Source: Comamonadaceae bacterium
GTDB lineage: Bacteria > Pseudomonadota > Gammaproteobacteria > Burkholderiales > Burkholderiaceae
Assembly (NCBI GenBank): GCA_947377705.1
Contig: CANCGU010000050.1
Span: 1-13,134 of the forward strand
Reading direction: 5' to 3'
DNA length: 13,134 bases
The notes under the pieces were generated by a model, which was given only the letters and a program-made list of their open reading frames with translations, made no database searches and was not told where the DNA came from. The position numbers and the translations under genes are program-made. This document shows, in pieces, positions 7,326-13,134 of this stretch; the stretch's first letter is position 1; each line of letters begins with the position of its first letter.

Positions 7326-7475
7326 TGTTGAAGGCTTTGAATCAAGCGTTTATTTATGTTGATATAAGGTTCGGTTAACCGTCAATTGTCGACCAATCCG
7401 CATTGCCCCTGCCCGAGCCCAAAAGTGCGGCTGCGAGCCTGAGATAATTCAGTCTTTGATACGAAACGCCACACC
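7326..7475. promoter_or_regulatory. Divergent rph/yicC promoter region
   Basis: This 150-base gap between the starts of rph (minus) and yicC (plus) must contain promoters for both units. On the plus strand GATAAT at 7443-7448 is a plausible -10 box about 28 bases before the yicC ATG, but no good -35 is seen. On the minus strand TTGACG (complement of 7380-7385) resembles a -35 box, and TATCAA lies 15 bases downstream as a weak -10. A small palindrome GGTTAACC occupies 7373-7380. No repeat or RNA gene was recognised here. Confidence 0.35.
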
Positions 7476-8387
7476 ATGCCTATTTACAGCATGACCGGTT
7501 ATGCCAGTGCACAAACCGAGCTGACTTCTGACACCGCCAACAGCCCAGCCCTGCGCTTGGGGCTGGAGATTCGCTCGGTCAACAGCCGTTTTCTTGACCT
7601 GACGTTCAAGATGCCCGAAGAGCTGCGCCAGCACGAGGCGGCCATGCGTGAACTCGTCACCAAGCACCTCAAGCGCGGCAAAGTCGAGGTGCGCGCCAAC
7701 ATTGAAAGCACGGCTGACACCAGCTTTGCCGAGCCCACCCCTGCCCTGCTGCAACGTCTGCTGGGCCTGGAAGAGTTGGTACATGCTCACTTGCCCAAGG
7801 CTAATGGCCTGTCTGTGGCCGATGTGCTGCGCTTGGCCACTGCCCAATCAGCCGCGCCCGCCGACATTGGTCCTGCCGTGTTGAAGCTGGCCCAAACCAC
7901 TCTGACACAACTGAGCGATGCCCGCGAGCGCGAAGGCGCACGGCTTGGCCAAACCCTGCGCGAGCGCATTGCACAACTGCGTGTGTTGGCAACACAAGCT
8001 GCCCCACTGGTACCGCAACTCGTGGAGCAACAGCGTTTGCGGTTTTTAGAGCGTTGGCGCGAAGCCATGGCCTTGACCGAGGGCACAGCCCTGCCCGAAG
8101 CCGCGCAAGACCGCGCGTTGACCGAAGCCACCTCGTTTGCCATTCGCATTGATGTGGCCGAAGAGCTAACCCGCTTGGTGTCACACTTTGACGAGATGGA
8201 CGACTTGCTGGCCAAGGGCGGCAAGGCCGAAGGTGTGGGCAAACGTTTGGACTTCCTGATTCAAGAGCTGCACCGCGAGGCCAACACTTTGGGCTCCAAG
8301 TCAGCCACCATGGAAATGACCCGTATTTCGGTGGACATGAAAGTGCTCATCGAACAACTCCGCGAACAAGTACAGAACATCGAATAA
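7476..8387 (+). CDS. yicC: YicC-family endoribonuclease
   Basis: Member of the YicC family, which has an N-terminal YicC_N domain and a C-terminal DUF1732 domain and has been linked to RNA cleavage and small-RNA turnover in enterobacteria. The opening [11 protein letters not shown] and the block [21 protein letters not shown] correspond to the conserved N-terminal motif. The C-terminal [20 protein letters not shown] and the final [12 protein letters not shown] are family hallmarks. At 303 residues it is slightly longer than the E. coli protein of about 287. No strong Shine-Dalgarno is visible before the ATG. Its TAA overlaps the gmk ATG by one base (TAATG), so it is translationally coupled to gmk. 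It is divergent from rph, placing two RNA-degrading enzymes back to back. Confidence 0.93.
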   Translation: MPIYSMTGYASAQTELTSDTANSPALRLGLEIRSVNSRFLDLTFKMPEELRQHEAAMRELVTKHLKRGKVEVRANIESTADTSFAEPTPALLQRLLGLEELVHAHLPKANGLSVADVLRLATAQSAAPADIGPAVLKLAQTTLTQLSDAREREGARLGQTLRERIAQLRVLATQAAPLVPQLVEQQRLRFLERWREAMALTEGTALPEAAQDRALTEATSFAIRIDVAEELTRLVSHFDEMDDLLAKGGKAEGVGKRLDFLIQELHREANTLGSKSATMEMTRISVDMKVLIEQLREQVQNIE

Positions 8388-9010
8388 TGGACAACTTCCC
8401 CGGCAACCTCTTTGTGGTCGCGGCCCCCAGCGGGGCTGGCAAATCGAGCCTCGTTAAAGCCTTGATGGAGCTAGACGCCAAAGTGCGACCTTCTGTGTCG
8501 CACACCACGCGCCAACCGCGCGGTCAAGAAAAGCATGGCCGCGAATACTTCTTTGTGTCGCTGCCTGAGTTCGATCAAATGGTCGCCGCCAACGCGTTCT
8601 TGGAATGGGCCAATGTGCACGGCCAACGCTACGGCACCTCGCGCAAAGCCATTGAAGACCGCATTGCCCAAGGGGCAGACGTGATTTTGGAAATCGACTT
8701 CCAAGGCGCCATTCAAGTCAAAAAGCTGTTTGACAATGCGGTGCTCATTTTCATATTGCCACCCAGCTGGGAAGAGCTGAAGTCGCGCCTGCACAACCGT
8801 GGCGAAGATGCACCTGACATCATTGAGCTGCGCCTGCAAAACGCCGCAGACGAGATGGCACAGGCCAAAGAATTTGACTACGTTATAATCAATGAAATGT
8901 TTGAGACGGCCTTGTTCGACCTGAAAGCGATCGTGCATGCACAGCGCCTCAAATACCTGGCTCAGCGCCGGGCTCGGGCTGATATCTTTCAAGCCCTGAA
9001 CATCACCTGA
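8387..9010 (+). CDS. gmk: Guanylate kinase
   Basis: Cytoplasmic ATP:GMP phosphotransferase that makes GDP for GTP and dGTP synthesis and recycles GMP. The P-loop APSGAGKS lies at residues 13-20. The GMP-binding region [19 protein letters not shown] follows at 38-56, then [13 protein letters not shown] near 73-85, the conserved LEIDFQGA at 101-108, and the lid segment [14 protein letters not shown]. The 207-residue length is standard. It starts inside the yicC stop codon and is followed 16 bases later by rpoZ, the usual proteobacterial gmk-rpoZ-spoT order. Gmk is itself inhibited by (p)ppGpp in some bacteria, which gives the adjacency with spoT functional sense; whether that holds here cannot be seen. 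Confidence 0.98.
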   Translation: MDNFPGNLFVVAAPSGAGKSSLVKALMELDAKVRPSVSHTTRQPRGQEKHGREYFFVSLPEFDQMVAANAFLEWANVHGQRYGTSRKAIEDRIAQGADVILEIDFQGAIQVKKLFDNAVLIFILPPSWEELKSRLHNRGEDAPDIIELRLQNAADEMAQAKEFDYVIINEMFETALFDLKAIVHAQRLKYLAQRRARADIFQALNIT

Positions 9011-9026
9011 ATTCTGGAGTACCCAC

Positions 9027-9230
9027 ATGGCCCGCATTACCGTTGAAGACTGTCTCGAACAGATCCCTAACCGCTTTCAATTGGTGCTGTGCGCCACTTA
9101 CCGCGCTCGCATGCTCAGCCAAGGTCACACACCTAAGGTTGAAAGCAAAAACAAGCCAGGCGTGACCGCTTTGCGCGAAATTGCAGCCGGTCAAATTGGC
9201 ATCGAGATGCTGAAAAAAGTACCCGGCTAA
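9027..9230 (+). CDS. rpoZ: RNA polymerase omega subunit
   Basis: Small omega subunit that wraps the beta-prime C-terminus, helps RNA polymerase assembly, and forms part of one (p)ppGpp-binding site at the omega/beta-prime interface. The 67 residues begin [20 protein letters not shown] and contain the conserved ATYRARML segment and the [16 protein letters not shown] helix, all typical of omega. The short length is usual for betaproteobacteria, where the C-terminal tail of the E. coli protein is absent. A good Shine-Dalgarno GGAG at 9016-9019 precedes the ATG by 7 bases. It is followed by an intrinsic terminator. Confidence 0.97.
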   Translation: MARITVEDCLEQIPNRFQLVLCATYRARMLSQGHTPKVESKNKPGVTALREIAAGQIGIEMLKKVPG

Positions 9231-9249
9231 ATCGGGGTCTTCCCCAGCT

Positions 9250-9278
9250 AAAAAGCACCGCAGCGTCGGTGCTTTTTT
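9250..9278 (+). terminator. Intrinsic terminator between rpoZ and spoT
   Basis: The stem AGCACCG (9254-9260) pairs with CGGTGCT (9267-9273) around the 6-base loop CAGCGT. The A-run at 9250-9254 and the T-run at 9273-9278 extend the stem and supply the U-tract. It ends only 21 bases before the spoT ATG, so it should separate yicC-gmk-rpoZ transcripts from spoT unless read-through occurs. Because of the flanking A-run it could also act on the other strand, though no minus-strand gene needs it here. Confidence 0.85.
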
Positions 9279-9299
9279 ATTGGGAGTAAAGTAAACAGT

Positions 9300-11564
9300 A
9301 TGAGCGTTACCCAATCCACGTTGAAGCCCCCCGCTTCCCTCTCGGGAAGTGCGGCTGCAGCCAATGCGGCTGCGGCCAGCTTTGCTGCGTTGACGGAAAA
9401 ACTAGGCTACCTCAATCCCGAGGGCTTGGACATGGTGCGCCGTGCTTACCGCTATGCGGATGAAGCCCATTTGGGTCAGCTACGCAACAGCGGCGAGCCC
9501 TACATCACGCACCCCATCGCCGTGGCCGCGCAATGCGCAGAATGGAAACTAGACGCGCAAGCCCTATCGGCCGCTCTGTTACACGACGCGATGGAAGACT
9601 GTGGCATCACCAAGACTGATTTAATCGAGCGCTTTGGCATTCAAGTGGCAGATTTGGTCGATGGACTGACCAAGCTGGACAAGCTGGAGTTCAACACCCG
9701 GGAAGAGAACCAAGCCGAGTCATTCCGCAAGATGCTGTTGGCCATGGCGCGCGATGTGCGCGTCATCCTCATCAAACTGGCTGACCGCAGCCACAACATG
9801 CGCACCATGGGCGATATGCCGCGAGCCAAATGGGGCCGCATCTCCAACGAAACGCTTGAAATTTATGCCCCTATCGCCCACCGCTTGGGGCTGAACCAAA
9901 CCTACCGCGAACTGCAAGAGCTGGCGTTTCAACATCTGTGGCCATGGCGCCATCAGGTGCTCAGCAAGGCGATTCAAAAAGCCCGTCACCGTCGCCGCGA
10001 TTTGATGCAAAAGGTGGAGCAAGAAGTCGAAGCCTCTTTTGCCAAAGCAGGCCTCAAAGTGCGCATCTCCGGTCGGGAAAAAACGCTGTACTCGATTTAC
10101 AAAAAGATGGACGGCAAGCACCTTAGCTTTGCGCAGGTGACCGACATCTACGGTTTTCGCCTGATCCTGCCTGAAGTGATCGACTGCTACACCGCCCTCG
10201 GCGTGCTGCATCAGATGTACAAGCCGGTGCCGGGCAAGTTCAAAGACCACATTGCCATTGCCAAGCTCAACGGTTATCAGTCACTGCACACCACCATCGT
10301 GGGTCCATCGGGCTTGAACGTGGAGTTTCAAATGCGCACCGAAGCGATGCACTTGGTGGCCGAAACAGGCGTGGCTGCACATTGGCTTTACAAAGACAAA
10401 GGTTCCAGCAACGAGTCCAATGCCAACTTGGGCAACAAGTGGCTGCAATCGCTGCTGGACATCCAAGACGAAACACGCGATGCCACAGAGTTTTGGGACC
10501 ATGTCAAAGTCGACTTGTTCCCAGATGCGGTGTACGTGTTCACGCCCAAGAGCAAGATCATGGCCATGCCACGCGGCGCGACCATCGTCGACTTTGCCTA
10601 TGCGGTGCACAGTGATGTGGGCGACCGCACCATGGCGGCCAAAGTCAATGGCGAGCAAGTGCCGCTGCGCACCGAACTGCGCAACGGCGATATCGTCGAA
10701 GTGGTCACCTCGGCCGTTGCATCCCCCAACCCTGCATGGTTGGGCTTTGTGCGCACGGGACGGGCCCGCTCAAAAATTCGCCATTACCTCAAGACCATGG
10801 CGCATTCTGAGTCGCAAGGCCTCGGAAAAAAACTGTTGGCTCAAGCGCTGCGCGCTGAAGGCATTGAAGACTTGCCTGCACAAGACGAGAAATATGCCCC
10901 CATTTGGGAAAAACTACTGCACTTCACCGGTAGTAAAACCAAAGCCGAGTTACTCACTGACATTGGCCTGGGCAAACGCGTGGCCAGCATCGTGGCCAAG
11001 CGCTTGGCGACATTGCTATCAGACACCGGCCTTAAACCCGACGCTTTGCTGCTGAGCCGAGAGCGCTTTACCGCCCACGAGACTGTGTCACAGGGCAGCG
11101 TGATGGTGGATGGCAGCGAAAACGCTTCAGTGCAATATGCCACTTGCTGCCGTCCAGTACCGGGTGACGCCATCATCGGCTATCTAGGTCGTGGCGAAGG
11201 TTTGGTTGTGCACACCGACCAGTGCGGCGTTGGCCAACGCTTGAAGCAAAAAGACACCGAGCGCTTCATTGCGGTGGAATGGGCCGAAGAACCCACACGC
11301 GCATTTGAAGTCGCTGCGGTGGTCACCGTGAGCAACGGCAAAGGTGTGTTGGCCCGCGTGGCCTCGGCCATCACCAGTGCCGAAGCGGACATTACCCATG
11401 TGTTGATGGCCGATGAAGTGAGCGGCCAAGAGGCCACCGATTTGCGCTTTATCTTCACGGTGCGCGACAAGGCGCACCTAGAGGCTGTGTTGGGTAACTT
11501 GCGCCGCGTACCGTCTGTGCTGCAAGCGCAGCGCGTGGTGTCGGGTGTAGGCCGCGAAGCCTAA
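9300..11564 (+). CDS. spoT: Bifunctional (p)ppGpp synthetase/hydrolase SpoT
   Basis: Long RelA/SpoT homologue controlling the stringent-response alarmone. Domains in 754 residues: an alanine-rich N-terminal lead (1-29); an HD hydrolase domain with ITHP at 69-72, LLHDAMED at 93-100 and LADRSHNMRT at 160-169, all intact; a synthetase domain with TDIYGFR at 281-287, NGYQSLHT at 324-331 and VEFQMRT at 341-347; a TGS domain from about 405 to 470; a cysteine pair in YATCCRPVPGD at 613-623; and a C-terminal ACT/RRM region from about 669. With both catalytic centres intact it is predicted to be bifunctional, unlike RelA, whose HD site is degenerate. A Shine-Dalgarno GGGAG at 9282-9286 lies 13 bases before the ATG, a somewhat long spacing. 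It follows a terminator and its stop interlocks with that of convergent greB. Confidence 0.96.
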   Translation: MSVTQSTLKPPASLSGSAAAANAAAASFAALTEKLGYLNPEGLDMVRRAYRYADEAHLGQLRNSGEPYITHPIAVAAQCAEWKLDAQALSAALLHDAMEDCGITKTDLIERFGIQVADLVDGLTKLDKLEFNTREENQAESFRKMLLAMARDVRVILIKLADRSHNMRTMGDMPRAKWGRISNETLEIYAPIAHRLGLNQTYRELQELAFQHLWPWRHQVLSKAIQKARHRRRDLMQKVEQEVEASFAKAGLKVRISGREKTLYSIYKKMDGKHLSFAQVTDIYGFRLILPEVIDCYTALGVLHQMYKPVPGKFKDHIAIAKLNGYQSLHTTIVGPSGLNVEFQMRTEAMHLVAETGVAAHWLYKDKGSSNESNANLGNKWLQSLLDIQDETRDATEFWDHVKVDLFPDAVYVFTPKSKIMAMPRGATIVDFAYAVHSDVGDRTMAAKVNGEQVPLRTELRNGDIVEVVTSAVASPNPAWLGFVRTGRARSKIRHYLKTMAHSESQGLGKKLLAQALRAEGIEDLPAQDEKYAPIWEKLLHFTGSKTKAELLTDIGLGKRVASIVAKRLATLLSDTGLKPDALLLSRERFTAHETVSQGSVMVDGSENASVQYATCCRPVPGDAIIGYLGRGEGLVVHTDQCGVGQRLKQKDTERFIAVEWAEEPTRAFEVAAVVTVSNGKGVLARVASAITSAEADITHVLMADEVSGQEATDLRFIFTVRDKAHLEAVLGNLRRVPSVLQAQRVVSGVGREA

Positions 11565-12124
11565 GCTTTTTGAGCAGGTGGTGCGGGATAACGCACCTCA
11601 ACCACTTCAACATCTTGCACGCCCACGGGCGTGACCAGCTTCACCACATCACCTTCGCGGGCCTTGAGCAAAGCACGCGCAATGGGTGATACCCATGTCA
11701 CTTGGGCCTTCAAACTGTCCGCCTCGTCAATACCCATGATGGTAACCGTGCGTTCTGTCTCCGCTTCATCCACATAGGTCACTGTTGCCCCAAAAAACAC
11801 TTGATCGCTGCCATGGTGCACGCTGGGGTCGGTGACTTCGGCAATCTCTAGACGTTTGGTCAAAAAGCGAATTCGGCGGTCAATCTCGCGCAGGCGTTTT
11901 TTACCGTAAAGGTAATCACCATTTTCTGAACGATCGCCATTGCTGGCGGCCCAATGCACGATTTCCACGATGCGTGGACGCTCGTCGTCAATCAGCTCAA
12001 ACAGCTCCGCCCGAAGCGCCGCATAGCCTTGCGGTGTGATGTAGTTTTTACTGCCGACAGGCAATGGCGGTAAGGTGATGTCTTCATCATCCGCATCCGT
12101 TTCGCGCGTGAAAGCTTTGCTCAT
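11561..12124 (-). CDS. greB: Transcription elongation factor GreB
   Basis: Transcript cleavage factor that enters the RNA polymerase secondary channel and rescues backtracked complexes. Numbered from the ATG at 12124, the N-terminal coiled coil carries the catalytic tip in SNGDRSENGDYLYGKK (61-76), with the acidic tip residues present, followed by RLREIDRRIRFLTKRLE typical of GreB and distinct from GreA. The C-terminal FKBP-like domain includes VFFGATVTYVDE and the conserved WVSPIARALL. The frame extends to a start at 12151, but that would run into the upstream lipoprotein gene. The chosen start begins MSKAFTRE, as in many GreB proteins, and gives 187 residues. This leaves an acidic lead of roughly 25 residues compared with the E. 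coli protein. It follows the lipoprotein gene by 13 bases, and its TAG lies within the CTAA shared with spoT. Confidence 0.94.
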   Translation of the reverse strand: MSKAFTRETDADDEDITLPPLPVGSKNYITPQGYAALRAELFELIDDERPRIVEIVHWAASNGDRSENGDYLYGKKRLREIDRRIRFLTKRLEIAEVTDPSVHHGSDQVFFGATVTYVDEAETERTVTIMGIDEADSLKAQVTWVSPIARALLKAREGDVVKLVTPVGVQDVEVVEVRYPAPPAQKA

Positions 12125-12137
12125 AGCCAACAAAAAA

Positions 12138-12584
12138 TCAGTGCCACCCAATCACTTGATAGCCGCGTTCCGCCAAACATTGCTGCACGAACTGGCGATA
12201 CAAACTACTGCCGCCTACAGACTGGCCTGCCGCTGTTGCCGCAGCACCCCCAGCACCAATCGCTGCCGCACCGGCGGCTATGTTCTTCAAATCCGGCTTA
12301 TGACCGCTGAGCAATGAGCCAACAACGCCCGCCGTACCCACACCCGCAGCGCCTGCCGCAGCCGCACGACCTGCATCCACTTTGTTCACTGCGCCCACCT
12401 CTGACTGTTGGGCCAAATTCGCACACGCCTGGGCGTCTGCTTGGGCTTGAGCTGGACCCACGTATTGATAGTGCGCATTTGGATAAAACGCAGGTTTAGC
12501 AACAGGGGTGGCACACCCACTCAGGCCAAGAACCACAACACCGGTCAGCGCCGCCAAACCAGAAATAGCAATGTTTTTTTTCAT
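12138..12584 (-). CDS. Small glycine/alanine-rich lipoprotein
   Basis: Predicted lipoprotein of 148 residues, not recognised as a named gene. A basic MKKN start and a hydrophobic stretch lead to the lipobox LSGC at 21-24, so Cys24 should be lipidated. There is no Asp at +2 of the mature protein (Ala25), which favours outer-membrane sorting. The centre (72-120) is very rich in Gly and Ala with GxxxG-like spacing, a glycine-zipper type segment that could insert in or pack against membrane. The C-terminus has YRQFVQQCLAERGYQVIGW, resembling short motifs at the ends of other proteobacterial lipoproteins. Cys54 and Cys136 could form a periplasmic disulfide. No Shine-Dalgarno is visible before the ATG, where the sequence is pyrimidine-rich. 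It lies 13 bases upstream of greB on the same strand, probably co-transcribed. Function unknown. Confidence 0.8.
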   Translation of the reverse strand: MKKNIAISGLAALTGVVVLGLSGCATPVAKPAFYPNAHYQYVGPAQAQADAQACANLAQQSEVGAVNKVDAGRAAAAGAAGVGTAGVVGSLLSGHKPDLKNIAAGAAAIGAGGAAATAAGQSVGGSSLYRQFVQQCLAERGYQVIGWH

Positions 12585-12621
12585 AGAAGAATTTTATGCA
12601 CCGAAAGTAAAAAGACGTACC

Positions 12622-12656
12622 AAAGAAAAAGGGTCTACATCCGAAGATGTAAACCC
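12622..12656 (-). terminator. Intrinsic terminator of tRNA-Arg
   Basis: A hairpin at 12631-12656 pairs GGGT and TACATC with GATGTA and ACCC, interrupted by one C/A mismatch. On the minus strand the loop is a C(UUCG)G tetraloop, an exceptionally stable cap, and the stem is followed by TTTTTCTTT. It lies 10 bases beyond the encoded CCA of the tRNA, as expected for that gene's terminator. It also insulates the downstream lipoprotein-greB unit from tRNA transcription. Confidence 0.85.
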
Positions 12657-12666
12657 TTGTTCAATT

Positions 12667-12743
12667 TGGTGCGGCTGGCAGGAATCGAACCCACGACCCC
12701 TTGGTTCGTAGCCAAGTACTCTATCCAGCTGAGCTACAGCCGC
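12667..12743 (-). tRNA. tRNA-Arg(ACG)
   Basis: On the minus strand the gene begins GCGGCTG (12743-12737), which pairs with CAGCCGC (12677-12671), followed by discriminator A and an encoded CCA at 12669-12667. The D arm has AGCTCAGCTGGATAGAG. The anticodon loop CTACGAA between CTTGG and CCAAG gives anticodon ACG (complement of 12707-12709), which after A34-to-inosine editing reads CGU, CGC and CGA. The T arm has GGGTTCGATTCC. The length is 77 bases including CCA. It lies between the leuD-type gene and the lipoprotein-greB pair, all on the minus strand. Confidence 0.97.
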
Positions 12744-12757
12744 TCTGGAAAAACGAA

Positions 12758-12766
12758 AGTATATCA
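12758..12766 (-). promoter_or_regulatory. tRNA-Arg promoter, extended -10
   Basis: On the minus strand TATACT (complement of 12758-12763) matches the sigma-70 -10 consensus at five of six positions. It is preceded by TG with one base between, forming an extended -10 element. Initiation would fall about 8 bases before the mature tRNA 5' end. The best -35-like hexamer upstream, TTGTCG, is at a long 19-base spacing, so the extended -10 may carry most of the recognition. Confidence 0.55.
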
Positions 12767-12803
12767 CAGATCAAGGAGCCAACGACAACCGCTAACCATC
12801 TTT

Positions 12804-13134
12804 TCATTTTGTAATTTGATTGCAGCGCTCCCAGCGCTCAATGTCAGCCATGTTTTTAAACGTCATATCGATTTCATCCAGGCCTTCAAGCAGCATACGA
12901 CGCTGTTGAGAATCTATCTCAAATGTCATGACCCCACCGCTAGGAGCACGAATTTGGCAATTGAGCAGATCGACTTGCATATCAGAATGGCCATCCGCCA
13001 AAATTACATCTTGCATCAGTTGCTGATGTCGGGCCGCATCAAGCTGAACGGCTAAAACCCCATTTTTCAAACAATTCTCAATGAAAAACTCAGCCAGTTG
13101 ATGGCCAATCACACAGCGAATCCCAAAAGCCTGC
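12804..13134 (-). CDS. leuD: 3-isopropylmalate dehydratase small subunit-like protein, 3' part (LeuD family)
   Basis: C-terminal part of a LeuD/aconitase swivel-domain protein whose 5' end lies beyond the right edge. In leucine synthesis LeuCD isomerises 2- to 3-isopropylmalate; LeuD supplies the swivel domain and LeuC the iron-sulfur domain. The frame stays open to the edge. It reads AFGIRCVIGHQLAEFF, matching the family's GF(K/R)xVIAxxFADIF segment, then ENCLKNGVLAVQL matching the N(C/S)xxNxLLPVxL segment. Near the end, FEIDSQQRRMLLEGLDEIDMTF matches the typical FxIDxxRRxxLxxGLDxIxxT motif. Close paralogues handle citraconate, dimethylmaleate or homoaconitate, and the missing half and neighbouring large subunit would be needed to tell. 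The TGA is 60 bases from the tRNA-Arg 5' end. Confidence 0.82.
   Translation of the reverse strand, partial: QAFGIRCVIGHQLAEFFIENCLKNGVLAVQLDAARHQQLMQDVILADGHSDMQVDLLNCQIRAPSGGVMTFEIDSQQRRMLLEGLDEIDMTFKNMADIERWERCNQITK

Noticed and set aside
6468..7331. Plus-strand open frame of 287 codons opposite rph
   Set aside because: It is the antisense shadow of rph and rdgB, an effect of high GC content. Its translation is a low-complexity mix of Ala, Gly, His and Val without a recognisable family, while the opposite strand encodes complete conserved enzymes.
8471..9037. Minus-strand open frame of 188 codons opposite gmk
   Set aside because: Antisense shadow of a clearly conserved guanylate kinase gene, with no motif of its own.
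12125..12151. Longer greB start at 12151
   Set aside because: It would overlap the upstream lipoprotein gene, and MSKAFTRE at 12124 is a typical GreB beginning.
12408..13055. Plus-strand open frame of 215 codons, with a second one at 12508-12711
   Set aside because: Both run antisense through tRNA-Arg and the lipoprotein gene. Their translations contain the well-known artefact of antisense tRNA (RLAGIEPTTPWF and WQESNPRPLG types), so they are not genes.
1..13134. CRISPR arrays, insertion sequences, toxin-antitoxin or defence genes
   Set aside because: No regularly spaced repeats, transposase or integrase motifs, terminal inverted repeats, or defence-type proteins were seen on either strand.

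Overview
The window looks like chromosomal DNA from a betaproteobacterium of the Burkholderiales, most likely a Comamonadaceae-type organism. The support is the gene order yicC-gmk-rpoZ-spoT next to a convergent greB, the rph-rdgB-hemW unit, a Bug-type solute-binding protein, and the protein sequences themselves. I had no database, so this placement comes from recognising families and gene order.

The left third (32-4513) is a tightly packed plus-strand set of five accessory genes. In order they are a class A FAD monooxygenase, an isocitrate lyase/PEP mutase-superfamily C-C lyase, an isochorismatase-superfamily amidase, a maleate isomerase/arylmalonate decarboxylase-family enzyme, and a Bug periplasmic binding protein. 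Start and stop codons overlap or nearly touch between the first four genes, so this is almost certainly one operon for uptake and breakdown of a small organic acid or (hetero)aromatic compound. The amidase plus isomerase pair recalls the lower maleamate-maleate-fumarate steps of nicotinate and 2,5-dihydroxypyridine breakdown. However, no ring-opening dioxygenase or deformylase is present, an unexpected lyase is, and the isomerase appears to lack both family cysteines. The true substrate is unknown. This is the least described part of the window.

The operon ends beside a minus-strand tRNA-Ser(UGA) that has its own terminator. Beyond it is GC-richer core DNA. A minus-strand unit rph-rdgB-hemW covers tRNA 3' maturation, clearance of non-canonical nucleotides, and heme trafficking. 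It is divergent from plus-strand yicC-gmk-rpoZ-spoT, which covers RNA decay, GMP kinase, RNA polymerase omega, and (p)ppGpp synthesis and hydrolysis. An intrinsic terminator lies between rpoZ and spoT.

On the right, a minus-strand pair of a glycine-rich lipoprotein and greB runs into the 3' end of spoT, with the two stop codons interlocked. Further right are a minus-strand tRNA-Arg(ACG) with a clear promoter and terminator, and the 3' part of a leuD-type gene cut by the window edge. The genes for omega, SpoT, GreB and Gmk all relate to RNA polymerase control or guanine nucleotide supply, so the right half can be read as a transcription/stringent-response neighbourhood. No insertion sequence, CRISPR array, integrase or rRNA gene was seen, and no gene-free stretch exceeds 300 bases.
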